Assembly: GCA_964610115.1 (NCBI GenBank)
Contig: CAZSUW010000048.1
Span: 1-19,747, forward strand
DNA length: 19,747 bases
Source of the DNA: Litorimonas sp964610115
GTDB taxonomy: Bacteria; Pseudomonadota; Alphaproteobacteria; Caulobacterales; Maricaulaceae
Direction of reading: 5' to 3'
The translations under genes and the position numbers were made by a program. Numbering within the stretch: the stretch's first letter is position 1; each line of letters begins with the position of its first letter. Under the pieces are notes generated by a model that was given only the letters and a program-made list of their open reading frames with translations, ran no database searches and was not told the DNA's origin. Positions 1 to 8,700 of the stretch are shown one piece after another.

Positions 1-1092
1 CATATGGCCCGGCATCCGGCCCGCGACGGGGTGGATGGCGTAGGCGACATCGACGCCTTCTTCCTTCAGCGTATCAACCATTTCGCGGCAGGCATGCTGC
101 GCTTGCGCCACCGCCAGACCGTAACCCGGCACGATGATGACTTTGGAGGCGTTCTTCATGATGAAGGCTGCGTCCTCAGCCGAACCCCGTTTGACGGGAC
201 GCTGTTCTTTGTCGCCAGCCGCACCAGCCGCCGCGTCGCCGCCAAAGCCACCGAGAATAACCGAGATGAAGCTCCGGTTCATGCCTTTGCACATGATATA
301 AGACAGGATCGCGCCAGACGACCCCACCAGCGCGCCAACGATGATCAGCGCCAGATTGCCGAGCGTAAAGCCCAGCGCCGCCGCCGCCCAACCAGAATAG
401 CTGTTCAGCATGGACACCACGACGGGCATGTCCGCGCCGCCAATGGGAATGATCAGCGTAAAGCCGAGGATCAACGTCACACCGATCACGGCCCACATCA
501 TCCACGGCTCGGTGCCGCCGGTCGACATCAACATACCGACGAGCGCGGCGAAAGCCGCTGCGAGCAAGACGTTGATCACGTGCCGCGCGGGCAGCAGGAT
601 CGGTGCGCCGGACATGTTTCCGTTGAGCTTGGCGAAAGCAATCAAGGAGCCTGAGAATGTAATCGCGCCAATACCGGCCCCGAGGGACAACTCCAGCAGG
701 GAGGCTGCTTTTAGACCACCGCCAGGACCGACAATACCAAAACTAGTGGGTGAGAAAAACGCCGCGATCGCCACGAGTACGGCAGCGAGGCCGACGAGCG
801 AGTGAAAGGCCGCCACCAGTTGCGGCATATCCGTCATCGGGATTTTCTTGGCGATCAACGCGCCAATAATACCGCCAACGGCGAGGCCCGCCCCGGCGAG
901 CAGCAAGCCCTGCCCGCCTAGCCCGGCAACTAACACGGTCGTCGCCACGGCGATGAACATACCGATCATGCCGAAGAAATTACCACGACGCGACGTTTCC
1001 GGATTGGACAGCCCGCGCAGGGCCAAAATGAACAGGACGGCAGAGACTGTGTAGAGAACAGCGGCCAGATCAGCGGGAAGTTGGAATGACAC
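1..1092 (-). CDS. pntB: NAD(P) transhydrogenase subunit beta, PntB (C-terminus cut by window edge)
   Basis: Membrane subunit of the proton-translocating transhydrogenase, which uses the proton gradient to transfer hydride from NADH to NADP+. The frame is open from a GTG at 1092 to the window start and gives 364 residues; the family is about 460-470 long, so roughly the last 100 residues are outside. GTG is chosen because AAGGAG lies 7 bases upstream, inside the end of pntAb, and because the product starts MSFQLPADLAAVLYTVSA, as the family does. Hydrophobic segments fill about residues 5-270. The NADP(H)-binding domain III then begins, with GYGLAVAQAQHACREM and, at the window edge, VAGRMPGHM, a hallmark of PntB. 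One base separates it from the pntAb stop, so translation is probably coupled. No damage is seen in the visible part. Confidence 0.96.
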   Translation of the reverse strand, partial: MSFQLPADLAAVLYTVSAVLFILALRGLSNPETSRRGNFFGMIGMFIAVATTVLVAGLGGQGLLLAGAGLAVGGIIGALIAKKIPMTDMPQLVAAFHSLVGLAAVLVAIAAFFSPTSFGIVGPGGGLKAASLLELSLGAGIGAITFSGSLIAFAKLNGNMSGAPILLPARHVINVLLAAAFAALVGMLMSTGGTEPWMMWAVIGVTLILGFTLIIPIGGADMPVVVSMLNSYSGWAAAALGFTLGNLALIIVGALVGSSGAILSYIMCKGMNRSFISVILGGFGGDAAAGAAGDKEQRPVKRGSAEDAAFIMKNASKVIIVPGYGLAVAQAQHACREMVDTLKEEGVDVAYAIHPVAGRMPGHM

Positions 1093-1093
1093 C

Positions 1094-1423
1094 CTACTTC
1101 TCCTTCTTCTTATACATGGCCAACATGCGTTGGGTGACGAGGAAGCCACCGAAAATATTCACGGCGCAAAGGGCGACCGCGAGGACGCCCGCCCAGGTCG
1201 AAATGGGCGAGCCACCTTGTGTGCCCGCCGCGACGGCGATCAGCGCACCAACGATGATCACGGACGAAATGGCATTGGTCACAGCCATGAGTGGCGTGTG
1301 CAACGCGGGCGTCACCGACCAGACGACATAATAGCCAACGAAAATGGCCAGCACAAAAATCGCGAGCTGGAACACGATGGGCGAGACAGCGCCGCCGCCT
1401 GCCATGATAAGCGCTATGGTCAT
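1094..1423 (-). CDS. pntAb: NAD(P) transhydrogenase subunit alpha part 2 (PntAb)
   Basis: 109-residue membrane part of the alpha subunit. In alphaproteobacteria the alpha chain is split into a soluble NAD(H)-binding protein and this small membrane piece, whereas E. coli has one PntA chain. Hydrophobic stretches are visible at about residues 15-35, 45-65 and 78-98, with the family-typical sequence WSVTPALHTPLMAVTNAISS on the first loop. The C-terminus is basic (YKKKEK), and its codons also form the ribosome-binding site of pntB. The ATG at 1423 has AGGA five bases upstream, overlapping the pntAa stop region, so the three pnt genes are tightly coupled. Complete and ordinary for the family. Confidence 0.96.
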   Translation of the reverse strand: MTIALIMAGGGAVSPIVFQLAIFVLAIFVGYYVVWSVTPALHTPLMAVTNAISSVIIVGALIAVAAGTQGGSPISTWAGVLAVALCAVNIFGGFLVTQRMLAMYKKKEK

Positions 1424-1427
1424 AATC

Positions 1428-2564
1428 CTACCCCTTCACCCGTTCGTGAACGATTTCGCCGTCCTTGGTCAGTGTGCAGCCTTTGATAATCTCGTCGTCC
1501 CAGTCCGGGGCGTAAGCTCCGTCCTCATTCGTCACAAGCGGCAGAAACGCTTTAAGATTCCGCGCAAACATATTGGAGCTGTCGGACGCCATCCGGCTCG
1601 GCCAGTTTTCATAGCCGACGATATGTACGCCGTTTTTCGTGGTAACGACCTCGCCGAGTTTTGCGCCTTCGACATTGCCGCCGCGTTCGACCGCCAAATC
1701 GATCAAGACCGAGCCCGTGCGCATCGCATCAACCATGGCTTTCGTGACAAGGATCGGCGCCGCGCGTCCGGGGATCAACGCGGTCGTGACCACAATATCC
1801 TGCTTGGCGATATGTTTGGCGACGAGTTCGGCTTGCTGACGCTGATAGTCTTCCGACATTTGCTTGGCGTAGCCCCCCGCCGTCTCTGCTTCTTTGAATT
1901 CGTCATTTTCAACGGCCACGAATTTCGCGCCGAGCGAGGCCACTTGTTCTTTCGCGGCAGGACGAACGTCCGTTGCGGTCGTCACAGCGCCGAGGCGCCG
2001 CGCAGTCGCAATCGCCTGTAGGCCTGCCACGCCAGCGCCCATGATAAAGACTTTGGCCGGCGCCACTGTGCCCGCCGCCGTCATCATCATCGGAAAGGCC
2101 CGACCATATTCGGTCGCCGCTTCGACGACGGCGCGGTAGCCCGCTAAGTTGGATTGGCTGGATAAAACATCCATGGTTTGCGCCCGGGAAATGCGCGGGA
2201 TATATTCAAGCGCAAATAAGGTGACCCCAGCGTCGGCTCCGGCCTTTATGTAAGCGGGATGATCGGATGGGTTCATCAGGCCGGTAATACCCGCGCCCTT
2301 TTTCATCGCCTTGAGAAGTTTTGTATCACCGCCTGTGATCGACAGCACCAAGTCCGCTGATTTCACCACCGCACTGTTGGACGTGGAAAGCGTTGCGCCG
2401 GCCTCTTTATAGGCAGCATCCGGAAAATTCGCTGTGGTTCCAGCGCCTTTGACGACGGATACCGTATGACCGGATTTAACATAGCCCGCGACAGTGTCCG
2501 GCGTTGCCGCGACCCGGGCTTCAGCCCCTTTAGCGTTTGCGTCTTTTAGGACAGCGATGTGCAT
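1428..2564 (-). CDS. pntAa: NAD(P) transhydrogenase subunit alpha part 1 (PntAa)
   Basis: 378-residue soluble domain I, which binds NAD(H) and passes hydride to domain III of PntB. It resembles alanine dehydrogenase in fold. The Rossmann glycine motif GAGVAGLQAIATARRLGA starts near residue 175 and is followed by TDVRPAAKEQV. ALIPGRAAPILVT and GSVLIDLAVERGGNVEG complete the family signature, and length is normal. The ATG at 2564 is preceded by AGGGGG. It is first of the pnt genes, with four bases before pntAb. A 146-base leader separates it from the upstream oxidase-subunit gene and carries a perfect operator-like palindrome, so pnt probably has its own regulated promoter. Confidence 0.96.
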   Translation of the reverse strand: MHIAVLKDANAKGAEARVAATPDTVAGYVKSGHTVSVVKGAGTTANFPDAAYKEAGATLSTSNSAVVKSADLVLSITGGDTKLLKAMKKGAGITGLMNPSDHPAYIKAGADAGVTLFALEYIPRISRAQTMDVLSSQSNLAGYRAVVEAATEYGRAFPMMMTAAGTVAPAKVFIMGAGVAGLQAIATARRLGAVTTATDVRPAAKEQVASLGAKFVAVENDEFKEAETAGGYAKQMSEDYQRQQAELVAKHIAKQDIVVTTALIPGRAAPILVTKAMVDAMRTGSVLIDLAVERGGNVEGAKLGEVVTTKNGVHIVGYENWPSRMASDSSNMFARNLKAFLPLVTNEDGAYAPDWDDEIIKGCTLTKDGEIVHERVKG

Positions 2565-2664
2565 GGAACCCCCTGCCGATTACAGGGGAGTTTCTAAGCA
2601 AAATTTTTCATAGACTGCAATTGCGAGATGAGCTTTTGGAAATATTTTTCGCAGACACGGAATA

Positions 2665-2679
2665 GTTGGTCAGACCAAC
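2665..2679. promoter_or_regulatory. Palindromic operator candidate, GntR/FadR type, upstream of pntAa
   Basis: A perfect inverted repeat, GTTGGTC-A-GACCAAC, is seen here. It fits TTGGT-N3-ACCAA, the core bound by PdhR/LldR-like regulators of the FCD branch of the GntR family, and resembles the FadR core TGGTCnGACC. The centre is 108 bases upstream of the pntAa start. A one-base loop makes an RNA hairpin unlikely, which favours a DNA operator. The binding protein is not in the window; the link to pnt control is inferred from position. Confidence 0.6.
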
Positions 2680-2710
2680 ATCAAAAAAGTGCGGGCCTTA
2701 AGAGGGACAA

Positions 2711-3016
2711 TTAGGCCAATAGGGCAGCCACCCCAGTCCCGATCAAAATAAAGATCGAAACAAGAATCGCAGCGGTGACCAGTAATACATACCACCGAGG
2801 ATGAAACTTCAAAGCGATACCAATTATAATCCCCAAAAGGACCGAACCAAGCATGGCTGCCGGCCACGCCACATTCATCGCAAAGATAAGGATCGGAACC
2901 AATAAAGCGACGATTATGATCGCGCCGCCATACATGGACATGCGCATAAAGCCGCCATAAGTGTCTTTTTGGTCAGCGATCTTCATTTCACCGCGCGTGT
3001 AATTTGTATCCGCCAT
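2711..3016 (-). CDS. aa3-type cytochrome c oxidase subunit IV-like small membrane protein
   Basis: A 101-residue protein with a short polar N-terminus, RGEMKIADQKDTYGGFMRM, followed by about three hydrophobic stretches (roughly residues 30-50, 52-70 and 75-100). The N-terminal pattern, [H/R]G-x-M-x-I-x-[E/D]Q-x-x-T-[F/Y]-x-G-F, is that of the small bacterial aa3 oxidase subunit IV family (COX4_pro_2 type), which assembles with the core oxidase at the inner membrane. The start at 3016 is preferred to the in-frame ATG at 3028 because AGGA sits 6 bases before it. It is longer than the single-span members; from memory, caulobacterial versions have about this length and also lie upstream of pnt. 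The oxidase core genes are not here. Family fairly sure, role inferred. Confidence 0.75.
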   Translation of the reverse strand: MADTNYTRGEMKIADQKDTYGGFMRMSMYGGAIIIVALLVPILIFAMNVAWPAAMLGSVLLGIIIGIALKFHPRWYVLLVTAAILVSIFILIGTGVAALLA

Positions 3017-3101
3017 GATGTTCCTCATTGGTCGCGATTAAGCGAATTTTCCTTTGTTCCGCTATCAAAACCCCGTCGAGGCGGCAAGCCTGACAGACCG
3101 A

Positions 3102-3127
3102 CTATTGGCACAAACTATTAGCACAAA
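3102..3127. repeat. 13-base tandem direct repeat
   Basis: Two adjacent copies, CTATTGGCACAAA (3102-3114) and CTATTAGCACAAA (3115-3127), differ at one position. They lie between the divergent oxidase-subunit gene (start 3016) and response-regulator gene (start 3263). The period of 13 is not a helical turn. They could be half-sites for a direct-repeat-binding regulator or a small slippage duplication; the sequence alone does not decide. Confidence 0.6.
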
Positions 3128-3185
3128 TTGTCTTCTTGGGCGCGCGCGTTAACCCGCGCCTAACCGTAATCCTTGGCTGAACCTT

Positions 3186-3260
3186 CACCTCCCTCTGGCA
3201 CAGGGTGGGAAAGCAGATGATTCTCCGCGCGGCCAAACTGCGAGGGGAAGGGAGAGGGTG
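3186..3260. repeat. GC-rich imperfect inverted repeat ahead of the response-regulator start
   Basis: CTCCCT (3189-3194) is complementary to AGGGAG (3249-3254), and CAC (3186-3188) to GTG (3258-3260) across a small bulge. The right arm is also the purine-rich ribosome-binding region GGGAGAGGG directly before the ATG at 3263. If the leader RNA folds this way it would hide the binding site. It could equally be a dispersed intergenic repeat of this genome. Confidence 0.35.
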
Positions 3261-3262
3261 GG

Positions 3263-4711
3263 ATGGCCAAGACCGTATTGATTGTAGACGACGATCCAAC
3301 ACAACGTCGTCTCCTACAGGCTGTTGTCGAGCGCTCTGGTTTTTCTGTTCTGCAAGCCGGTGACGGTGATACAGCCCTTCGCATGGTGACAGGCGCGAAT
3401 GCGTCGCCCGTTGACGTTATGTTGCTCGATCTCGTCATGCCAGGGCGTGACGGCATGGACGTCTTGGCCGAGTTACAAAAAAGCCGTGCTGAATTGCCTG
3501 TTATAGTGCTGACAGGAACAGGTTCTATCGAAGCGGTTGTCGCCGCCATGAAAGGCGGCGCGCGGGACTTTGTCGTCAAGCCGGCTGCGCCAGAACGCAT
3601 CATCGTGTCCATTCGCAACGCGCTGGAAGTCAAAACGCTCACACGTGAAGTTTCCCGACTTAAGAAAGAGACTTCGGGCATCCTTACTTTTGACGATTTA
3701 ATTGGCAGCTCTGCCGCTATGCGTCCGGTTGTCGCTATGGGCGAACGCGGGGCCAAAGCCTCAATCCCGATCCTTATCACGGGCGAGTCCGGAGTCGGTA
3801 AAGAAGTCATTGCGCGCGCCATTCAAGGGGCAAGCGACCGCGCGGCAAAGCCATTTATTACAGTCAATTGCGGCGCGATCCCTGAAACCCTCGTGGAATC
3901 AATCTTGTTCGGACATGAAAAAGGGTCGTTTACAGGCGCAAATTCAAAACATCTCGGTAAATTTCAGGAAGCCCATACGGGAACTTTATTCCTCGACGAA
4001 ATCGGCGAACTGCCGCTTGATATGCAAGTCAAGCTGTTGCGGGTTTTGCAAGAAGGCGAAGTCGATCCCATTGGCTCAAAGCGCCCAGTTCCCGTCGATG
4101 TACGCATTATCAGCGCAACCAACCGGGATTTGGCAGAGTGCGTCTCAGAAGGCACATTCCGCGAAGATCTTTTTTATCGCCTCAATGTTTTCCCAGTCGC
4201 CGTGCCACCTTTGCGTGAACGCGCGGAAGATATTCCGGCGTTACTCGATCACTTCGTTGCGCGCTTTAATGCGCAAGAAAACATGAATATCTCTGGCGCG
4301 ACAGCCGATACACTCAAACTCCTCCAAAGCCATGAGTGGAAAGGCAATGTTCGCCAACTCGAAAATACCATTTTCCGTGCGATGATTTTGTCAGATGGCC
4401 ATAAGTTACGCCCGCAAGATTTTCCACAGATTAGCGGCCTTGTTCCTTCTGTGGATATCGCGGAACCTGGCCCTCTCGACAGCCTCGTCATGCAAGCGCC
4501 TGAGCTGGACGACAATGGTGTTTCCGTGCTGGACCGTGAGGGACACCTCCGCACATTGGAAGACATTGAACGCGACCTCATCGAATTCGCCATTCAGACC
4601 TATTCTGGTCATATGTCAGAAGTTGCCCGACGTTTGGGCATTGGGCGTTCAACCCTATACCGCAAAGTTCGCGAACATGAACTCGACGTAGAAAACGTCA
4701 GGTCAGCCTAA
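3263..4711 (+). CDS. Sigma-54-dependent response regulator (NtrC family, TacA-like)
   Basis: A 482-residue three-domain transcriptional activator. The receiver (about 1-120) has acidic residues D9-D11, phosphoacceptor D56 in LLDLVMPGRDG, T84 and K106. The AAA+ domain (about 145-380) has Walker A GESGVGKE (174-181), the sigma-54 contact loop GSFTGA (221-226; Ser replaces the usual Ala, a tolerated variant), Walker B LFLDEIGEL (D245, E246) and the arginine-finger region FREDLFYRLNVFP. A Fis-type helix-turn-helix closes the protein (MSEVARRLGIGRSTLYRK). It should activate RNA polymerase carrying sigma-54 after phosphorylation. No histidine kinase is adjacent. The N-terminus MAKTVLIVDDDPTQRRLLQAV and the length recall caulobacterial TacA, but NtrC- or NtrX-like paralogues cannot be excluded. 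The ATG follows GGAGAGGGTGGG. Confidence 0.93.
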   Translation: MAKTVLIVDDDPTQRRLLQAVVERSGFSVLQAGDGDTALRMVTGANASPVDVMLLDLVMPGRDGMDVLAELQKSRAELPVIVLTGTGSIEAVVAAMKGGARDFVVKPAAPERIIVSIRNALEVKTLTREVSRLKKETSGILTFDDLIGSSAAMRPVVAMGERGAKASIPILITGESGVGKEVIARAIQGASDRAAKPFITVNCGAIPETLVESILFGHEKGSFTGANSKHLGKFQEAHTGTLFLDEIGELPLDMQVKLLRVLQEGEVDPIGSKRPVPVDVRIISATNRDLAECVSEGTFREDLFYRLNVFPVAVPPLRERAEDIPALLDHFVARFNAQENMNISGATADTLKLLQSHEWKGNVRQLENTIFRAMILSDGHKLRPQDFPQISGLVPSVDIAEPGPLDSLVMQAPELDDNGVSVLDREGHLRTLEDIERDLIEFAIQTYSGHMSEVARRLGIGRSTLYRKVREHELDVENVRSA

Positions 4712-4717
4712 AAGATT

Positions 4718-4747
4718 GGGATAACGGCAAATCCTCGCCTTTATCCC
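4718..4747 (+). terminator. Hairpin after the response-regulator gene (possible terminator)
   Basis: GGGATAA-c-GGC and GCC-t-TTATCCC form a stem of 7 plus 3 pairs with one C/T mismatch, beginning 7 bases after the stop at 4711. No run of T follows, so it is either a weak or factor-assisted terminator or an RNA-stabilising 3' hairpin. Confidence 0.45.
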
Positions 4748-4878
4748 TGACCCTCGCGCCCCTACCAAAAGCCGGAAAATCAAACAGTAATTTTTTTATT
4801 GTTTTTCGATATGAAATATGCTGGAACCCGTCCAATTAGTCATGCGTTTAGCACGTTAGTGACAAGAGAGGGTTTGGC

Positions 4879-5772
4879 ATGTTGGAAATTCGCAATCTTA
4901 CGAAGCGCTTCGGTGATTTCGAGGCACTCAAAGATGTCAGCCTCACCCTAAAGCCGGGCCTGTTTGGTCTTTTAGGGCCGAACGGCGCCGGTAAATCGAC
5001 TTTGATGCGGACGATTGCGACGCTTCAAGAGCCCAGTGATGGTTCGATCCACTATAACGGGAAGGACATCACGCAAGATCCAGATACAGTTCGCAGCGTG
5101 CTTGGCTACCTCCCGCAGGATTTCGGCGTTTACCCACGGATGAGCGCGCTACAGCTTCTTGATCACATAGCTGTCTTGAAAGGCATCACGAATAAAGCCG
5201 ACCGCAAAGAGCAAGTCGAGACATTGCTCAACATGGTCAACCTCTGGACCCACCGGACTGCGTCTGTCGCGACTTATTCTGGCGGCATGCGGCAGCGCTT
5301 TGGCGTCGCGCAAGCTCTGCTAGGCGATCCGCAGCTGATCATTGTCGATGAACCCACAGCGGGCCTAGACCCGCTCGAACGGCAGCGCTTTCTTGATATC
5401 CTGTCCCGTGCTGGCGACGAAAAAATCATCATTTTGTCCACTCATATTATCGAAGATGTGAGGGATCTTTGCACCGATATGGGCGTGATGGGCGATGGCG
5501 AGCTTATCATACGCGGCGCGCCCGAAGACCTTGTCGCGGAGATAGAGGGCAAAGTCTGGACCAAGTCTATTGACAATGATGACGAAGTTGATGCGATGAA
5601 GGCAACCATGCCCGTCCTATCCACGCGGCGATTGCGGGGCGCTACTGTTGTGAGCTTGCTTTCCGACGGCAGTCCCGGCGAGGGTTGGAACCCACGCGAC
5701 ACCCTACTTGAGGACGCCTACTTCGCGCATCTCAATGGCCTAATGGGTGGAGGCATCCGCCGTGCTGCGTGA
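4879..5772 (+). CDS. ABC transporter ATP-binding protein
   Basis: A 297-residue ABC ATPase of the ABC-2 exporter type. Seen in order: Walker A GPNGAGKST (33-41), Q-loop Q80 in YLPQDFGVYP, signature YSGGMRQRFG (133-142; S/G kept, atypical MRQ), Walker B LIIVDEPTAGLDP (D157, E158) and H-loop H189 in ILSTHIIEDV. The remaining 100 residues form an accessory C-terminal region with no motif I recognise. GAGAGGG lies before the ATG at 4879. Its 3' end overlaps the permease/peptidase gene by 11 bases, so the two products are probably made and work together as one complex. The 167-base leader is AT-rich, with a T-run at 4792-4798, and likely holds the promoter; I could not place -35/-10 boxes convincingly. 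Confidence 0.94.
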   Translation: MLEIRNLTKRFGDFEALKDVSLTLKPGLFGLLGPNGAGKSTLMRTIATLQEPSDGSIHYNGKDITQDPDTVRSVLGYLPQDFGVYPRMSALQLLDHIAVLKGITNKADRKEQVETLLNMVNLWTHRTASVATYSGGMRQRFGVAQALLGDPQLIIVDEPTAGLDPLERQRFLDILSRAGDEKIIILSTHIIEDVRDLCTDMGVMGDGELIIRGAPEDLVAEIEGKVWTKSIDNDDEVDAMKATMPVLSTRRLRGATVVSLLSDGSPGEGWNPRDTLLEDAYFAHLNGLMGGGIRRAA

Positions 5773-8700
5773 TTTACTAGGATTTGAGCTAAAACTGCAT
5801 ACACGTCAGGTCGCTTTTTGGGTGACCATTGTCATTTTGGTCCTCGTTGGCCTGGGCGCCTCTTCGGCGGACTGGTTAACGGTCGGCGCCGAAGGCGGAC
5901 AGAAGATCAAAATCAATGGAACCTTTGTCATATTCCAATTCATTGGAACGATCAGTGCGATCAGCGTCTTCTTTGGGGCCGTTTTCACCGTCTCAGGTTT
6001 GATGCGAGACGACATTCATAAGTCTTTGGAGGTCATCCACGCGACGCCCGTAAAAACACCACAAATGATCATTTCCCGCATGATCGCCGTGTGGTTGGTA
6101 ACAGTAGCCTGCTGCTTTGCGGGTATAATTGGCTATGCCGCCGGACAATTCATGACCTGGGCGCCAGAAGAGGCTTTTGGGCCCTTCAATGCTTGGCATT
6201 ATCTATACCCTAGCGTGACCCTGATGGCGGTGAATGCGCTTTTCTTGATCGCGATCTTTACCGCGATCGCCGTCACAACACGCAACCGTGCAATCGTCTA
6301 TGTCAGTGCGATTGGCGTTTTAATTGCGTCAATCGCCATTGATGGCCTGTTGACCGCACAGGCGCCAGAGTGGGCTCGCGGGCTGTTAGAACCCTTTGGG
6401 AGTGGTGCCTATATACTCGAAACGGAATTTTGGTCGGCGGCTGAGCGGAACACGGAACAAGTCGGCCTGATGACGTGGTATGGGGGCAATCGCCTCATCA
6501 TCATTCTACTTTCACTCGCGATTTTTGGCTTTGCCTTCTGGAAATCACGGCGCGGCATTTTACCCGGGAAGCGCAAGCGGAAGAATGATAATGCGAGCCT
6601 GCCGCCCCCACCAAGGCGGATATCACCCGTGACCCCAAAATTGGGTTTCAGCCACTTCGCCATCTCTACTTTGCGCCGGACCCGTTTCGAGTTTTTATCG
6701 ACTATCCGCACGACGGCGATGATCATATTGCTATCGATTGCCGCCTTCATCTTTGTAATCAACGTGATCTTCGGCGATAGCTTTGAGGCCGATCCGACCT
6801 TGAAAACGACGAGTTATATGGTCCAGCTTGCCCTTGGTTCATTTGGATTGTCCATGATCATTGTGATGATCTTCTTTGGTTCAGACATTGTCTGGCGGGA
6901 CCGATTGTCCAATATGCACCGGATCGTTGACGCGACACCGGTCAACAATCTTTCACTCTTACTGGCGAAATGGGGCGCATTAGCACTCCTATTGCTTAGC
7001 ATGATCCTCGTCGGCCTGATATTTGGGGTCGTCGCGCAGATCATTGTTGGTGACACGACGCCGGTCCCACGAACATATTTAGCGGTCGGCCTTCTGTCTT
7101 TCTTTGTGAGCTTTTTCTTCCAAGGCATGTTAGTCATGTTCATTCAGAACTTTATGCCGGGGCGTGTTATCGGCATGTTTGTCGCCGCAGGCGTGTTGAT
7201 CGGGATGGGCTTTATCTCGCAGCTTCCTTTCTATCATCCGCTTATGAATTTTGGGCCTGGCGGTCCAGGCACCTATTCTGAAATGGCGGGTTATCAGGGC
7301 TTTACGGGGTGGAAATTCCGCATGGCCTATTGGGGCGCCTTTATCGTCCTTCTCGCAGCCATGTCGCTTTGGCTATGGCGTCGGGGAACGGAAGACGGCG
7401 TTCTGTCTCGAATTAAGGCCGTGCCGAAACGGATTAGCCTGCCAAACGGCGCCGTCGCAGGCTTGTCTCTGGCAGTCTTTGTCGCCCTCGCCTTTGTGGG
7501 AGCTGGCAGCTACGCTGACCGAGACTATATTAACAGCGACGCCCGCGAACTTCGAACCGCTGAGTTTGAAAAGTTGGTCAAAGACATCCACGATCGTCCA
7601 ACCCCGCGCGTAACAGCCGCCAGCGTGGATGTAGACCTGTTCCCGTCAGAGCGGCGCGGTGTGTTTTCTGGCACCATCACATTTGATAATCCTCATGAAG
7701 AACCCATTGAGCGCGTCTTTGTGACAACGAGTGTCGATAAAGAAGATGCAGATGTCACAATCAGCGGCGCAACACGGGTCAGCGGCGAAAAGCTGGCGGA
7801 CCGTCTCTGGGACGAATATGATGTTGCAGACTTTCAGTTCGACCCGCCGCTTGCGCCCGGTGAAACGCGTAGCATGACCTTCACAACTCGGTTCAACCCG
7901 CCAACGATTACAAGCGGTAGCAGCGTCCGCTCTAACGGTACGTTCATCAATAATTCTGTGGCCTTACCAATCTTTGGCAATCTCAACCGAGGCTTCCATA
8001 CGAATCCTGATATTCGCAAGAAACATGATTTGGGAGAACGGGAAAACTGGCCCTCTCGAGAGGATGAAGAAGCACGGCGCTATCAATTACTGAGCACCTT
8101 TGCGGGCTATAACGATTATGTCGATTTCGACGCTCGGATTTGCACCGATCCGGATCAGGTACCCGTAACACCGGGCCGTTTTATCCGCAGTTTCGAAAAA
8201 GATGGTCAGCACTGCCGCGAATATCGCGCCATCAATCCCATCCATTATTTCTTTGCCTTTGTATCCGCCCGTTACGAGGTTGAAACCCAAACATGGACGG
8301 GAGCAAATGGGCAGACAGTCGATCTTGAAATCTACTATCACCCTGAACACGATTATAATGTCGATCTGATGTTTTCAGCGATGAATGAAGCGTTTGATAC
8401 CTATACGGAGCGGTTCTCAGATTACCAATATGCGCAATTGCGGATTATGGAATTCCCCTATGCTAGCTTCGCACAGGCCTTCGCAGGCACGGTCCCCTTC
8501 TCTGAAAATATTGGTTTTGTCCGCGACCCGAATAATGCCGAAGATCCAGAGAAGATCGACTTGGCGACCTATATCACCATGCACGAAATCGGACATATGT
8601 GGTTTGCGCATCAATTGGTTGGTGCATTCGCCCAAGGATCCAATCTACTATCGGAAGGCCTGACAGAATATATTTCTATGATCGGTTACGAAGAGGCGCA

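Noticed and set aside
2665..2679. Reading the pntAa-leader palindrome as a transcription terminator for the oxidase-subunit gene
   Set aside because: The arms are separated by one base, too short for an RNA hairpin loop, and on the minus strand the T-run comes before, not after, the palindrome.
3106..3123. Possible sigma-54 promoter (TTGGCAC followed by TTAGCA) before the response-regulator gene
   Set aside because: The GG and GC elements are separated by 12 bases instead of the required 10; the resemblance comes from the 13-base tandem repeat.
3160..3822. Minus-strand open frame opposite the response-regulator gene
   Set aside because: It is Ser/Arg/Pro-rich with no recognisable domain and lies opposite conserved receiver and AAA+ coding sequence.
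5747..5761. Earlier GTG start for the permease/peptidase gene
   Set aside because: The GGAGG site at 5749-5753 lies after this codon and is well spaced for the GTG at 5762.
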